This document shows positions 48,201 to 55,562 of a stretch of 64,000 nt of DNA, in pieces (positions within the stretch are counted from its first letter, which is position 1; the number at the start of each line of letters is the position of its first letter). Origin of the DNA: Erythrobacter colymbi (GTDB taxonomy: Bacteria > Pseudomonadota > Alphaproteobacteria > Sphingomonadales > Sphingomonadaceae); the NCBI RefSeq assembly GCF_002155685.1, contig NZ_MUYK01000003.1, positions 434,001-498,000 of the forward strand, given 5' to 3'. The notes beneath the pieces were generated by a model, which saw only the letters and a program-made list of their open reading frames with translations, had not been told where the DNA came from and did no database searches. Made by a program: the position numbers and the translations under genes.

Positions 48201-48383
48201 ATGGTCGGCCACATCAGCAAAAGTGATTCGGCGACACAAGCCGCAGGTCGTCCGGCGACCCGTGCCATCTGGGCCACCCCGCGTGTGATCGTGTCCGATC
48301 TGGGTGATGCACGCGCCAACACCATCATCCCGGGCGGTGATGGGTGTGATCCGGTTGCCGTCAGCTATTGTTACGGCTCCTGA
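48201..48383 (+). CDS. Predicted lasso peptide precursor 1 (two-cysteine variant)
   Basis: A 60-residue peptide; AGGA four to five bases before the ATG supports the start. Residues 19-40 (ATRAIWATPRVI then VSDLGDARAN) match the other two precursors almost residue for residue. The predicted core is 39-60, ANTIIPGGDG then CDPVAVSYCYGS. Ala39 to Asp47 would give a 9-residue macrolactam ring. Unlike its sisters it has two cysteines (49 and 57), which could form a disulfide. The C-terminal Ser is the expected target of the HPr-kinase-like enzyme. The usual leader Thr at -2 is absent. Confidence 0.75.
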   Translation: MVGHISKSDSATQAAGRPATRAIWATPRVIVSDLGDARANTIIPGGDGCDPVAVSYCYGS

Positions 48384-48454
48384 CGAGGCGCGTCATCAAC
48401 GGCCGGTAAAGCGCCGTCTTGTAGTCCGCTACAAAGATCAAAAGGGAAGCCGGA

Positions 48455-48631
48455 ATGTCCAGAAACAATCTTGAAGCAGGCGGCCTGATCTCTTTGAAGA
48501 GCGCGCCCGCCACCCGTGCGCCCTGGGTTTCGCCCCGCGTGATCGTATCCGATCTCGCCGATGCCCGCGCCAACACCATCATCCCCGGCGGTGATGGCAG
48601 CGTGCCGAGCTACGGTCCCTACGGGTCCTGA
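48455..48631 (+). CDS. Predicted lasso peptide precursor 2
   Basis: A 58-residue peptide with AAGGGAAG upstream of the ATG. The leader carries ATRAPWVSPRVIVSDLADAR (19-38); Trp24 and Pro27 correspond in spacing to the YxxP-type motif that PqqD-like B1 proteins bind. The predicted core is 39-58, ANTIIPGGDG then SVPSYGPYGS. Asp47 is the last acidic residue, so any ring must close on it: Ala39-Asp47 gives nine residues. Two Tyr (53, 56) and a final Ser58 are possible sulfation and phosphorylation sites. Confidence 0.8.
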   Translation: MSRNNLEAGGLISLKSAPATRAPWVSPRVIVSDLADARANTIIPGGDGSVPSYGPYGS

Positions 48632-48691
48632 CGCGGGCCCTGCCGATCATCCGGTAAACCCCCGCCGGCCGAGAACCGAGGAGACCCCGAA

Positions 48692-48865
48692 ATGTCCGAA
48701 GGCAGTGTCCGGGCGAAGGTCGTGACCCTTTCAGGCAATGGCTGTGCCACCCGTGCGCCGTGGGTGACACCTCGGGTAATCCTATCCGATCTGGGCGACG
48801 CGAAGGCCAATGTTGACTTTGGCGGTGACGGAAGCGTGCCGAGCTACGGCCCTTACGGCTCCTGA
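48692..48865 (+). CDS. Predicted lasso peptide precursor 3
   Basis: A 57-residue peptide; GAGGAG lies eight bases before the ATG. The leader has ATRAPWVTPRVILSDLGDAK (19-38). The predicted core is 39-57, ANVDFGGDG then SVPSYGPYGS, whose last ten residues equal those of precursor 2. Here the ring would be Ala39-Asp46, eight residues. The 3' end overlaps the convergent lasso cyclase gene by 13 bp. It is too short for most gene callers and easily missed. Confidence 0.8.
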   Translation: MSEGSVRAKVVTLSGNGCATRAPWVTPRVILSDLGDAKANVDFGGDGSVPSYGPYGS

Positions 48866-50790
48866 GGCGGGCCGTTTCTCCGGTCAAACCAGTTCACGAA
48901 GCGCGCCACCACCAGCGCGTTCACCGCACCCATGGTCGCCACCGGCTCGCGCCATCCGCCCGCTCGTGATCCCGCCGCGCTGATCTGCGCGCGAAGCTTG
49001 CACATATCGACGTAACGCAGCGCCGGGCTATCCGCGCCGTCCCTCTCCAGCATCGCCAGCGCCGCAGGAACAGCCTGCGCGAACATCCCCTCCTGCCCGG
49101 GCCGCTCGGGCGTGTTGCCGGGCTTGCGGGCGATCAGGCTCGGCGGGAGGCAATCCGCCAGCGCCGTGCGCGCGAGCCAGCGCTCGCGCCCCTCGCGGAA
49201 CTGGAGATGCTCCGGGATTGCCAGCGCAAACTCGACAACGCGGATATCGTGAAAGGGACGGGTGAAATCGAGCCCGTGCTGCGCCGCTATGGTCGTATGC
49301 ACGGGCGGACCCGACAGCATCAGGTGCTGCATGTGCAACCAGCGTTCGCGCCAGCGCCGCCAGTTAACGCGAGGATGCCGCAACCGGCGCGGGTCGATCC
49401 CCCCACCCGCGATATGCCGCAGAGCAAAGTCGTCCCGCGCAAAGCGGCGCTGCCACAGCGGCACGCTGGCGTCGCGCCAGTCGAACAGCCCGCGGAGCAA
49501 CCCCTGCGGGATCAGCGGCCGCAGCACATCTCCATAGAGGATCGCAGCATGGCTCCGCCCGGTGAAGGCCCGGCGCGCTCGCAGCTCGCGCCCGAAGCGA
49601 CGGAGATTGCCGCGCAGCAGAATCCGTCCGAGCATTCCGGCATCGAGCATGTTGACGGTGTAGTCGCCGCCATGACCGTCCATCGCCAAGCGCGCGCCTT
49701 CGCGCCGCCCCAGAGCAAAGCCGGCGTCGCGGACGTAATCGAAGGCGAAGCACTCGCCGGTGCGCGCAAAGCCCTCCTCGAGACCAGTGACAAGCGTATC
49801 CGTCCCCCGCGCGACCGTGTGCAGCGCGAAGCCCTCGCGGCCCGCGAAAGCCTCGGCCAGCGCGCGCGAATCGCCTTGGGGGCTCTGCTCGCCCTCGTTG
49901 AGCACCGAGGTCACGGCCACCACCGCCTGCCCGCGCGCGGCCATGATCGGCGCGGCAATCGCGGCGATGGTGCCGCTGTCGAACCCGCCGCTGAACATTA
50001 GGCAGGGCGGCTTCTCCAGCCGCCTGACGCGGCACGCGATCGCCTCTTCGACCACCTTGCGGTAGGTTGAGAGATAATAGGCATCGTCCCGGCCGACATG
50101 TTCGGGTGCCGCGTGCGGCTCCCAGAACCGTCGCTCTCCCCCGCCGCCCGCATCATCGAACCACCGCAGCGTCCCGCCGGGCAGGATCGTTACGCCTTCG
50201 TAGAGCGTGACATCGGGATCGGGATCGACCGGCACCAGCAGCCTGCGTGCGATCCCGGCCTCGTTCAGCCGCTGCGGAACTTCGGGAAGCGCGAAAAGCG
50301 GCTTCACCTCGCTGGCGAAGGCCACGATCTGCTCGCCCGCATGCACGTAGAGCCCGCGCTGCCCCATGCCGTCGCGCGCCAGATAAAGCCGCTTGCGGCG
50401 ATGATCGCGCAGAGCGATGGTGAAGTCGCCGATCAGGCGTTCAAGGCAAGCTTCGTCCCATTTGCGCCAAGCCGCGAGCAGCACGTCGCTGTCCGCCATG
50501 GCCGCCAACGCGTCGGCGGCAATCCCGCAATCGGCGGCAAGCGTCTCGCGGTTGTCGAGCCTGAGGTCGGCGACCAGCGTCACGCCCGTCGCGGGATCGT
50601 GGAGCGGTTGGGCTTCGAACCGGTCTTCCGCGGTCACCCGCATCAGGCAATGGCCGAGCCCCGCATTGTCGAGCGCCAGCACCCGGCGCCCGTCGGGCCC
50701 GCGATGCGCCAGCATAGCCGCCATCGCGTCCAGCGTGCGCTCCGCCACCGGCGCACCGTCGCGTCGGAGCACACCGAAGATCGCGCTCAT
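48853..50790 (-). CDS. Lasso peptide macrolactam synthetase (asparagine synthase-like, C protein)
   Basis: A 645-residue asparagine-synthase homologue. The glutaminase-like N-terminal domain starts MSAIFGVL: the nucleophile Cys2 is replaced by Ser, so ammonia release from glutamine is not expected. The ATP-dependent domain is intact, with CLMFSGGFDSGTIAA and the second motif LAMDGHGGDYTVN. In lasso systems this enzyme adenylates the ring Asp/Glu and joins it to the core N-terminus. The B1 gene precedes it by 27 bp. It is the last gene of the - strand maturation run and meets the precursors tail-to-tail. Confidence 0.92.
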   Translation of the reverse strand: MSAIFGVLRRDGAPVAERTLDAMAAMLAHRGPDGRRVLALDNAGLGHCLMRVTAEDRFEAQPLHDPATGVTLVADLRLDNRETLAADCGIAADALAAMADSDVLLAAWRKWDEACLERLIGDFTIALRDHRRKRLYLARDGMGQRGLYVHAGEQIVAFASEVKPLFALPEVPQRLNEAGIARRLLVPVDPDPDVTLYEGVTILPGGTLRWFDDAGGGGERRFWEPHAAPEHVGRDDAYYLSTYRKVVEEAIACRVRRLEKPPCLMFSGGFDSGTIAAIAAPIMAARGQAVVAVTSVLNEGEQSPQGDSRALAEAFAGREGFALHTVARGTDTLVTGLEEGFARTGECFAFDYVRDAGFALGRREGARLAMDGHGGDYTVNMLDAGMLGRILLRGNLRRFGRELRARRAFTGRSHAAILYGDVLRPLIPQGLLRGLFDWRDASVPLWQRRFARDDFALRHIAGGGIDPRRLRHPRVNWRRWRERWLHMQHLMLSGPPVHTTIAAQHGLDFTRPFHDIRVVEFALAIPEHLQFREGRERWLARTALADCLPPSLIARKPGNTPERPGQEGMFAQAVPAALAMLERDGADSPALRYVDMCKLRAQISAAGSRAGGWREPVATMGAVNALVVARFVNWFDRRNGPPQEP

Positions 50791-50817
50791 GCAGGCTGTC
50801 CCGCGGAACCGCCCGGA

Positions 50818-51093
50818 TCAGCCCGCCTGCACGGCATCGCGCGTGATCGCCTTGTGACGCTCGAGCTCGTCGAGGAAGGCGCCGACCTCGGTGCGGCACT
50901 GCACTTCTCCGACCTCGAATTCTTCGAGCAGCTGGGCGCAGATCGCGTCCTCGTCGGCGAGGGTGTCGAGCAGGTCCCAGATGCGCGCACCGGTCGTGTC
51001 GAGTCCGATATAGCTCCCCTGCGAGGCGCTCATCATCATCACCTCGTCACCCACGCGGGCGCAGAGCCAGTCACCTGATTTCCGGATCGCCAT
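50818..51093 (-). CDS. PqqD-family lasso leader-binding protein (B1)
   Basis: A 91-residue winged-helix RRE-type protein. The pattern VGDEVMMMSASQGSYIGLDTTGARIWDLLDT, then CAQLLEEFEVGEVQCRTEVGAFLDELERH, is the PqqD signature. In split lasso systems B1 binds the precursor leader and hands it to the B2 protease. Its neighbours, the cyclase (27 bp downstream) and a sulfotransferase (57 bp upstream), fit. Confidence 0.93.
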   Translation of the reverse strand: MAIRKSGDWLCARVGDEVMMMSASQGSYIGLDTTGARIWDLLDTLADEDAICAQLLEEFEVGEVQCRTEVGAFLDELERHKAITRDAVQAG

Positions 51094-51150
51094 GTCGCGC
51101 TTTGCTCCTCTGTCTGGGGTCGGGTTGCACTATCGGCCGCCGGGGCTGCG

Positions 51151-52380
51151 TCAATCCGCGAAGGACCGCTGGATAGCCCGCAGCCGCTCGACAGCCGGAG
51201 CAAGATGCCGGTCGCTCGCGGCGATGACCGCTGCGGACGCACTGTCGCGCGGAGCGCGTTCGGCGGGATCGAAGGGCTTGCGGGGTTCCTTCGCATCGCG
51301 AACCAGCGCCGCCGCGATCGCATCCGTTTCGGCGGCATCGGGGACAATGCCGAAATGCGGCAGTATCCGCGCGGTGAAAGCATCGGGCAGTTCGGCATAG
51401 TCGATGAACAGGCCGCCGCCGAGCGCGGCGTGATCGGCCGCAAGGTGACACGTGGCCCCCAGTACGCGTGCGGTGAATTCGAGCCCCGGCAGCGCCGCAG
51501 GATCCTCGATCCCCAGCATCGCCGAATGGAGGCCCGGCAGGGCCTGCACGCCCGGCATGCGCTCGTGCGAGATCAGCACGTCGCGCGGGTCACGGTGGAG
51601 GAATATCCACGGCGTCTCCGGAAAGGCCGCGCGCAGCAGGGGCAGCGCGCCCGCATGCCAGCAATCGGCCTTGAGGAACCGTCGCCGCACTGGCCCGGTG
51701 CGCGGGGCTGCAAGAGCCGCGACCATGCCCCGCAGCAAGGCGATGCGGGTTGCCAGCGGAACATCCGGGCGCGCGACGCAGAACTGGAGCACCGCGTCGA
51801 ACGGAGCGGGTTCGGACAGGACGACATGACCCGGCATCGCCGCAAGCGCCTGCGCCACCAGCGTCGAGCCGCAGCGCGACATGTGGAGCACCAGGCCGTC
51901 GAGCACCGGCTCCGCCGCAGCAGGGGCCTGATCCGCAAGCAGGCCGAGCGGCGTGCACCAGCGGTAGAGTTGCGAGACCGGGTGCTGGCGCGCGCGGCGC
52001 AGCGGATATTCGAAGAAAGGCTCGTCGAAGGGAGCGCTGCCGAAATGCGCCCAGTCGACCAGCATCTGCGTGCCGTCGCTGGCGATCCCGGAGGGAAGCC
52101 AGGCCGGCGACGGCGGAGCATCGGCTGTCACCTGCCGCGACTCGAAGCGGTCGAGACCCAGCGGATCGGGCCGGAGAGCATGCGCCAGCGCCTCTTCGCC
52201 AACCTCGATGTCCCGGCCTGCAGCATAGCGACACAGCGCCGCAACCGCCTCGGCCCGCGGAAGTTCGGCGATCCGGCCGAGCGTTTCGGGATCATCGAGC
52301 AGCGCGCTGCGCAAGGCGGCCAGCGCCGCCGGCTCCGGCATGGGCGGTTGATAGACCGAAGCGCTTGATCCATAATCCAT
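51151..52380 (-). CDS. Sulfotransferase with N-terminal Nif11-like helical segment
   Basis: A 409-residue protein. The sulfotransferase domain spans about 150-400: HMSRCGSTLVAQALAAMPGHV is the 5'-PAPS loop, and FLHRDPRDVLISHERMPG the 3'-phosphate site. Residues about 15-68 (AALAALRSALLDDPETLGRI then VAALCRYAAGRDIEVGEEAL) resemble a Nif11-type leader-binding or leader-like domain; this is a visual resemblance only. Located between B1 and the divergent hydroxylase, it probably sulfates the lasso peptide. Tyr or Ser in the core are candidate sites. Confidence 0.85.
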   Translation of the reverse strand: MDYGSSASVYQPPMPEPAALAALRSALLDDPETLGRIAELPRAEAVAALCRYAAGRDIEVGEEALAHALRPDPLGLDRFESRQVTADAPPSPAWLPSGIASDGTQMLVDWAHFGSAPFDEPFFEYPLRRARQHPVSQLYRWCTPLGLLADQAPAAAEPVLDGLVLHMSRCGSTLVAQALAAMPGHVVLSEPAPFDAVLQFCVARPDVPLATRIALLRGMVAALAAPRTGPVRRRFLKADCWHAGALPLLRAAFPETPWIFLHRDPRDVLISHERMPGVQALPGLHSAMLGIEDPAALPGLEFTARVLGATCHLAADHAALGGGLFIDYAELPDAFTARILPHFGIVPDAAETDAIAAALVRDAKEPRKPFDPAERAPRDSASAAVIAASDRHLAPAVERLRAIQRSFAD

Positions 52381-52424
52381 TCCTGATCCTAACCCAAGGC
52401 TCTGGCGGAGAACAACTCCCGATC

Positions 52425-53039
52425 ATGCATGCCGTCCCCGATCCGCTTCGCCACGCGCTCGCCGACCTGCCTGACCGGGTGCGCCTGCCGCTGGCCTTCG
52501 ATGCGGCGCGGATGGCAGCGGAGGTCGCCAGCATTCCCGAAGGCGACTGGATCGCCCATTTCGTGCGCGACAATTACGAGGGCGGGTGGAGCATCCTGCC
52601 GCTGCGCTGCAAGCGCGGCGCGGTGCACCCAGTGATGATGGCGTTCTCCGATCCGGGCGCGACCGAATTCGAGGACACGCCGTGGCTGGCGCGCGCGCCC
52701 TATCTTGCCGAGGTGCTGTCGGCCTTTCCCTGTCCGCTCCAGTCGGTGCGGCTGATGCGGCTCGAACCGGGATCGCGGATCAAGCCGCATTCCGATCACG
52801 ATCTCGATGCGGCCATTGGGCAGGCGCGGCTGCATGTGCCGGTCACGTCCAATCCCGACGTCGCCTTCTGGCTCAACGCGACGCAGGTGGTGATGCAGCC
52901 GGGGGAGGCATGGTATCTGCGGCTGTCGGACACACACAGCATCGACAACAAGGGTCAGAGCACGCGGGTGCATCTGGTGATCGATTGCACGGTCGACGCA
53001 GCGCTCGCCGCGATGCTGGAGGCCGCAGCTCAGCGGTAG
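52425..53039 (+). CDS. Aspartyl/asparaginyl beta-hydroxylase family enzyme
   Basis: A 204-residue protein. The Fe(II)/2-oxoglutarate site is visible: the IKPHSDHDLD motif gives the HxD pair, RLHVPVTSNPDVAF follows, GEAWYLRLSDTHSIDN supplies the second His, and RVHLVIDC the 2-oxoglutarate Arg. It is the only + strand gene inside the maturation run, starting 44 bp from a sulfotransferase and ending 10 bp inside B2. Beta-hydroxylation of Asp or Asn in the lasso core (Asn40 and the ring Asp are invariant) is a reasonable inference. Confidence 0.88.
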   Translation: MHAVPDPLRHALADLPDRVRLPLAFDAARMAAEVASIPEGDWIAHFVRDNYEGGWSILPLRCKRGAVHPVMMAFSDPGATEFEDTPWLARAPYLAEVLSAFPCPLQSVRLMRLEPGSRIKPHSDHDLDAAIGQARLHVPVTSNPDVAFWLNATQVVMQPGEAWYLRLSDTHSIDNKGQSTRVHLVIDCTVDAALAAMLEAAAQR

Positions 53040-53479
53040 AAGCAACCGATTTCGACGATACCGGGCGGCAGCGGGTAGCCGGTCACGCCAACACCCGCCA
53101 CGGTCAGCCATGCATGGGTCTCGGCCCTCCCGCGCTGGCCCGGCTCCGCGCCCATATGCATGATCGGGGCGAGGCCATCGGTGAGCGCAAGCGAATGCGC
53201 GGCGAGGGCTCGGGTGAGGCAAGCGCATTCGAACGGGAACCGCCGCGCGGCTGCCGCAATCGCCCAGCGAATGTCGCGCGCACGGGCCGTCTCCTCCGGC
53301 CTCGCGGGCTCCTCTGCGCCGTCCGGACGCGGCGGCTGCATTGTCCCCAGCCCGGTGGCGATGCGCGGAAAGGGCAGGAACCTGACCTTGAGCGCCGCCA
53401 CGCACAGCGCCGCCAACGCCTGCAACAGCAGCCGGCGCCGCGCCGGTTCGAGCGATCGCCACCGTCCGAGCACGGTCAT
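53030..53479 (-). CDS. Lasso peptide leader peptidase (transglutaminase-like, B2)
   Basis: A 149-residue member of the lasso B2 family. The catalytic cysteine lies in FPFECACLTRALAAHSLAL and the histidine in RAETHAWLTVAGVGV, followed by GYPLPPGIVEIGCFYR. The N-terminus starts LEPARRRLLLQALAALCVAALKVRFLPF, as usual for the family. It removes the leader after B1 docks. ATG overlaps the upstream sulfotransferase stop (ATGA). Confidence 0.93.
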   Translation of the reverse strand: MTVLGRWRSLEPARRRLLLQALAALCVAALKVRFLPFPRIATGLGTMQPPRPDGAEEPARPEETARARDIRWAIAAAARRFPFECACLTRALAAHSLALTDGLAPIMHMGAEPGQRGRAETHAWLTVAGVGVTGYPLPPGIVEIGCFYR

Positions 53480-54387
53480 GCCTCGTCATCCAGATAGCCG
53501 AACCGGCGCATCATCGGGCTGTGGTCGGCTTCGATCTTGGCCCGAAGTTCCACGCTCAGTTCCTCGCGCCACCCGCCGCTGCGCCCGCTGCGGAAGAAGC
53601 GTCCCGTGGCCATCCTGACCGGCCCTTCGCGAAAGCCGCTCTCCGCTTCCTGCGCCTGCAACCGCTCGAACGCCGAAAGCTCGGCCGCGCGGGCGAGCCG
53701 TGCCGGATCGGCCGGGGCTCCCAAAGCAGTCAGCAGCGCACCGAGCGCAGCGGGAGCATCGGCTTGCAGATCCTCGTAGCGCACGAGATGGACCGGCACG
53801 TCACTCTGGTCGAGCCAGCTCGCGTGAAACCCGCTCCAGCCCAAGAGCTGCTGGCGCAGCTGGAGCGGTTGGCGGTCCGCCCTTGAAGCGAGCGCGCTGC
53901 GGGGATCGCCCATCAACGCCGCAGCCTCATCGAGCGAGCTGTTGTTGTGGTTGGCGAGCGAGGCGACCACGTCGCGCGGGTCGCGCACGATCAGCATGGC
54001 GGCACGGGCCGCAGCCCGCCCGCCGAGCAGCGGCTCGCCAGTGGTGGTGCGGGTCCAGGCATCGTGGGTCTTGACCAGCCGCCATGCGCGGAGCGGATCA
54101 TCGCCCCTGTCAGGCCCTGCCTCATCGTTCTCCGTAGGGTCCGCAGCACCGGCGGCGATATGGCGATAGAGCGCCGGGCGCATCCGGTCGCTCTCCTCGG
54201 CGGTGAGCAGACCCGATGCGATCAGGCTCGCCTCGTCGAACCACTGGCGGCTGCTGGCGAGCGCCCTTGCGGTGCCGATCGCGTTGATGCCGCAGGGTTC
54301 ACCGGTGGCGGCAAGGTTGGCGAGCAGCAGCCGCAGCCAGGTGTTGCCGCTCTTGGGGAATGACGCGAGCCAGACGATGGGCTTCAA
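53476..54387 (-). CDS. Sulfotransferase domain protein
   Basis: About 303 residues from TTG 54387, with GGAGGG at seven bases and a 4-bp overlap with the kinase stop; no ATG or GTG is available nearby. The PAPS loop is IVWLASFPKSGNTWLRLLLANL and the 3'-phosphate motif MLIVRDPRDVVASLANHNNS. VHLVRYEDLQADAP and GRFFRSGRSGGWREELS complete the classic fold. It is coupled on both sides to lasso genes (kinase and B2). It is more canonical than the other sulfotransferase, so the two may act on different sites. Confidence 0.9.
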   Translation of the reverse strand: MKPIVWLASFPKSGNTWLRLLLANLAATGEPCGINAIGTARALASSRQWFDEASLIASGLLTAEESDRMRPALYRHIAAGAADPTENDEAGPDRGDDPLRAWRLVKTHDAWTRTTTGEPLLGGRAAARAAMLIVRDPRDVVASLANHNNSSLDEAAALMGDPRSALASRADRQPLQLRQQLLGWSGFHASWLDQSDVPVHLVRYEDLQADAPAALGALLTALGAPADPARLARAAELSAFERLQAQEAESGFREGPVRMATGRFFRSGRSGGWREELSVELRAKIEADHSPMMRRFGYLDDEA

Positions 54388-55325
54388 GCCACACCCTCCG
54401 CCAGGCCGATCTCTTCCCAGTGCGCGGCAAGCGCGGCAATGGTCTCGTCCATCGCATCGAACGCCATCGGGCGCACCAGCCGGAAAACGCCCCCTGCACG
54501 CATCACGCCCGCCGCCGCCTGAAGATAGAGCCCCGCCTGACCGAGCCGCTCGACCATCGCGGGGCGATAGGCATTCAGGCGCACCGCTATGGCCGCATCG
54601 GCGAGGTTGAGCGCGGAAATGGCGACACGCTCCCCCCGCACCAGTTCGGGCGTTCGCGCCTCGCCGAGGATATAGATCGCGGCGAGCGGAAGTGCGGCGT
54701 GGCTGCCGCTCGTGGGCTGGACGAAGAACTTGCGCAGCGCGGTGCGGATCGGCGGGCCGCTGCGTTCGGCCAAATCGAGCTTGGCGATGGCCTGCTCCCA
54801 CAGCTTGTGGGCGCGCCCGTCGGGGTGGACCAGCACCTCCCCGCCCTCGATGCCGGAGAGCACGCACTGGTCATCGGCGATATGGCCATACCCCCGCGCG
54901 CCCAGCGCCGCGGCGAGGGTGGATTTGCCCGCACCCGAAGGTCCGCAGAACAGGACCGCCCTCCCCCCGACCGCGATGGCGCTGGCGTGCATGATGCAGC
55001 GCTGCTGCAAGTGGATCAGCAGGCCGAAGCCGCTGCCGAAGACGAAGATCGCCGCGTCCGCAGGGGTGGTGCTCTCCTCGCACTGCCATGTGATCGCATG
55101 GCCGCCATCGATCAGCATGCGCACGATGCCCGGGACTCGCAGCAGAATGCGGTCCGCCGCCATCTGCCAGTTGGCCCCGGTGTGGGTGGCCCCTTCGAGC
55201 GTGAGCGGCACGTCGCCCGCGCAGATGCGGACATCGGGCGGCGCGGGGCCGGGATCGGCGTCGATCAGGCCGGGCATGGCGAGATCGCTGGCGACCCGCA
55301 GCCCCGACAAGATGTAGTGAAACAT
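54384..55325 (-). CDS. HPr-kinase-like lasso peptide kinase
   Basis: A 313-residue protein from ATG 55325, which has a strong GGGGAGAGG upstream. The HPr kinase fold is shown by MHASAIAVGGRAVLFCGPSGAGKSTLAAALGARGYGHIADDQCVL: conserved His, Walker A, and the paired Asp. The phosphocarrier system genes are absent nearby, so it is not a true HprK. In paeninodin and pseudomycoidin clusters homologues phosphorylate the C-terminal Ser of the precursor. All three precursors here end in Gly-Ser. It heads the - strand maturation operon. Confidence 0.9.
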   Translation of the reverse strand: MFHYILSGLRVASDLAMPGLIDADPGPAPPDVRICAGDVPLTLEGATHTGANWQMAADRILLRVPGIVRMLIDGGHAITWQCEESTTPADAAIFVFGSGFGLLIHLQQRCIMHASAIAVGGRAVLFCGPSGAGKSTLAAALGARGYGHIADDQCVLSGIEGGEVLVHPDGRAHKLWEQAIAKLDLAERSGPPIRTALRKFFVQPTSGSHAALPLAAIYILGEARTPELVRGERVAISALNLADAAIAVRLNAYRPAMVERLGQAGLYLQAAAGVMRAGGVFRLVRPMAFDAMDETIAALAAHWEEIGLAEGVA

Positions 55326-55562
55326 CGCCTCTCCCCGACCCTTTTCCTGCCCCGTCGCTACCGCGCCGCAGCCCCTTCGTCCAGCACATGGCTTGGAAAT
55401 GTAACGCCATTCCGGCGGGTTCGTCCCGCAAGCCCTCCGCGGATGACAGCGCGTCAGCGGCAAGCGCCTTCGTCATTCGCCCCTCCCCGCTTGACCCGCC
55501 CCGCCCACTCGCGGCAAGGCTGGAGGCGACTCCCGCCGTCCGGCGATCAAGCGAGGTCTTTC

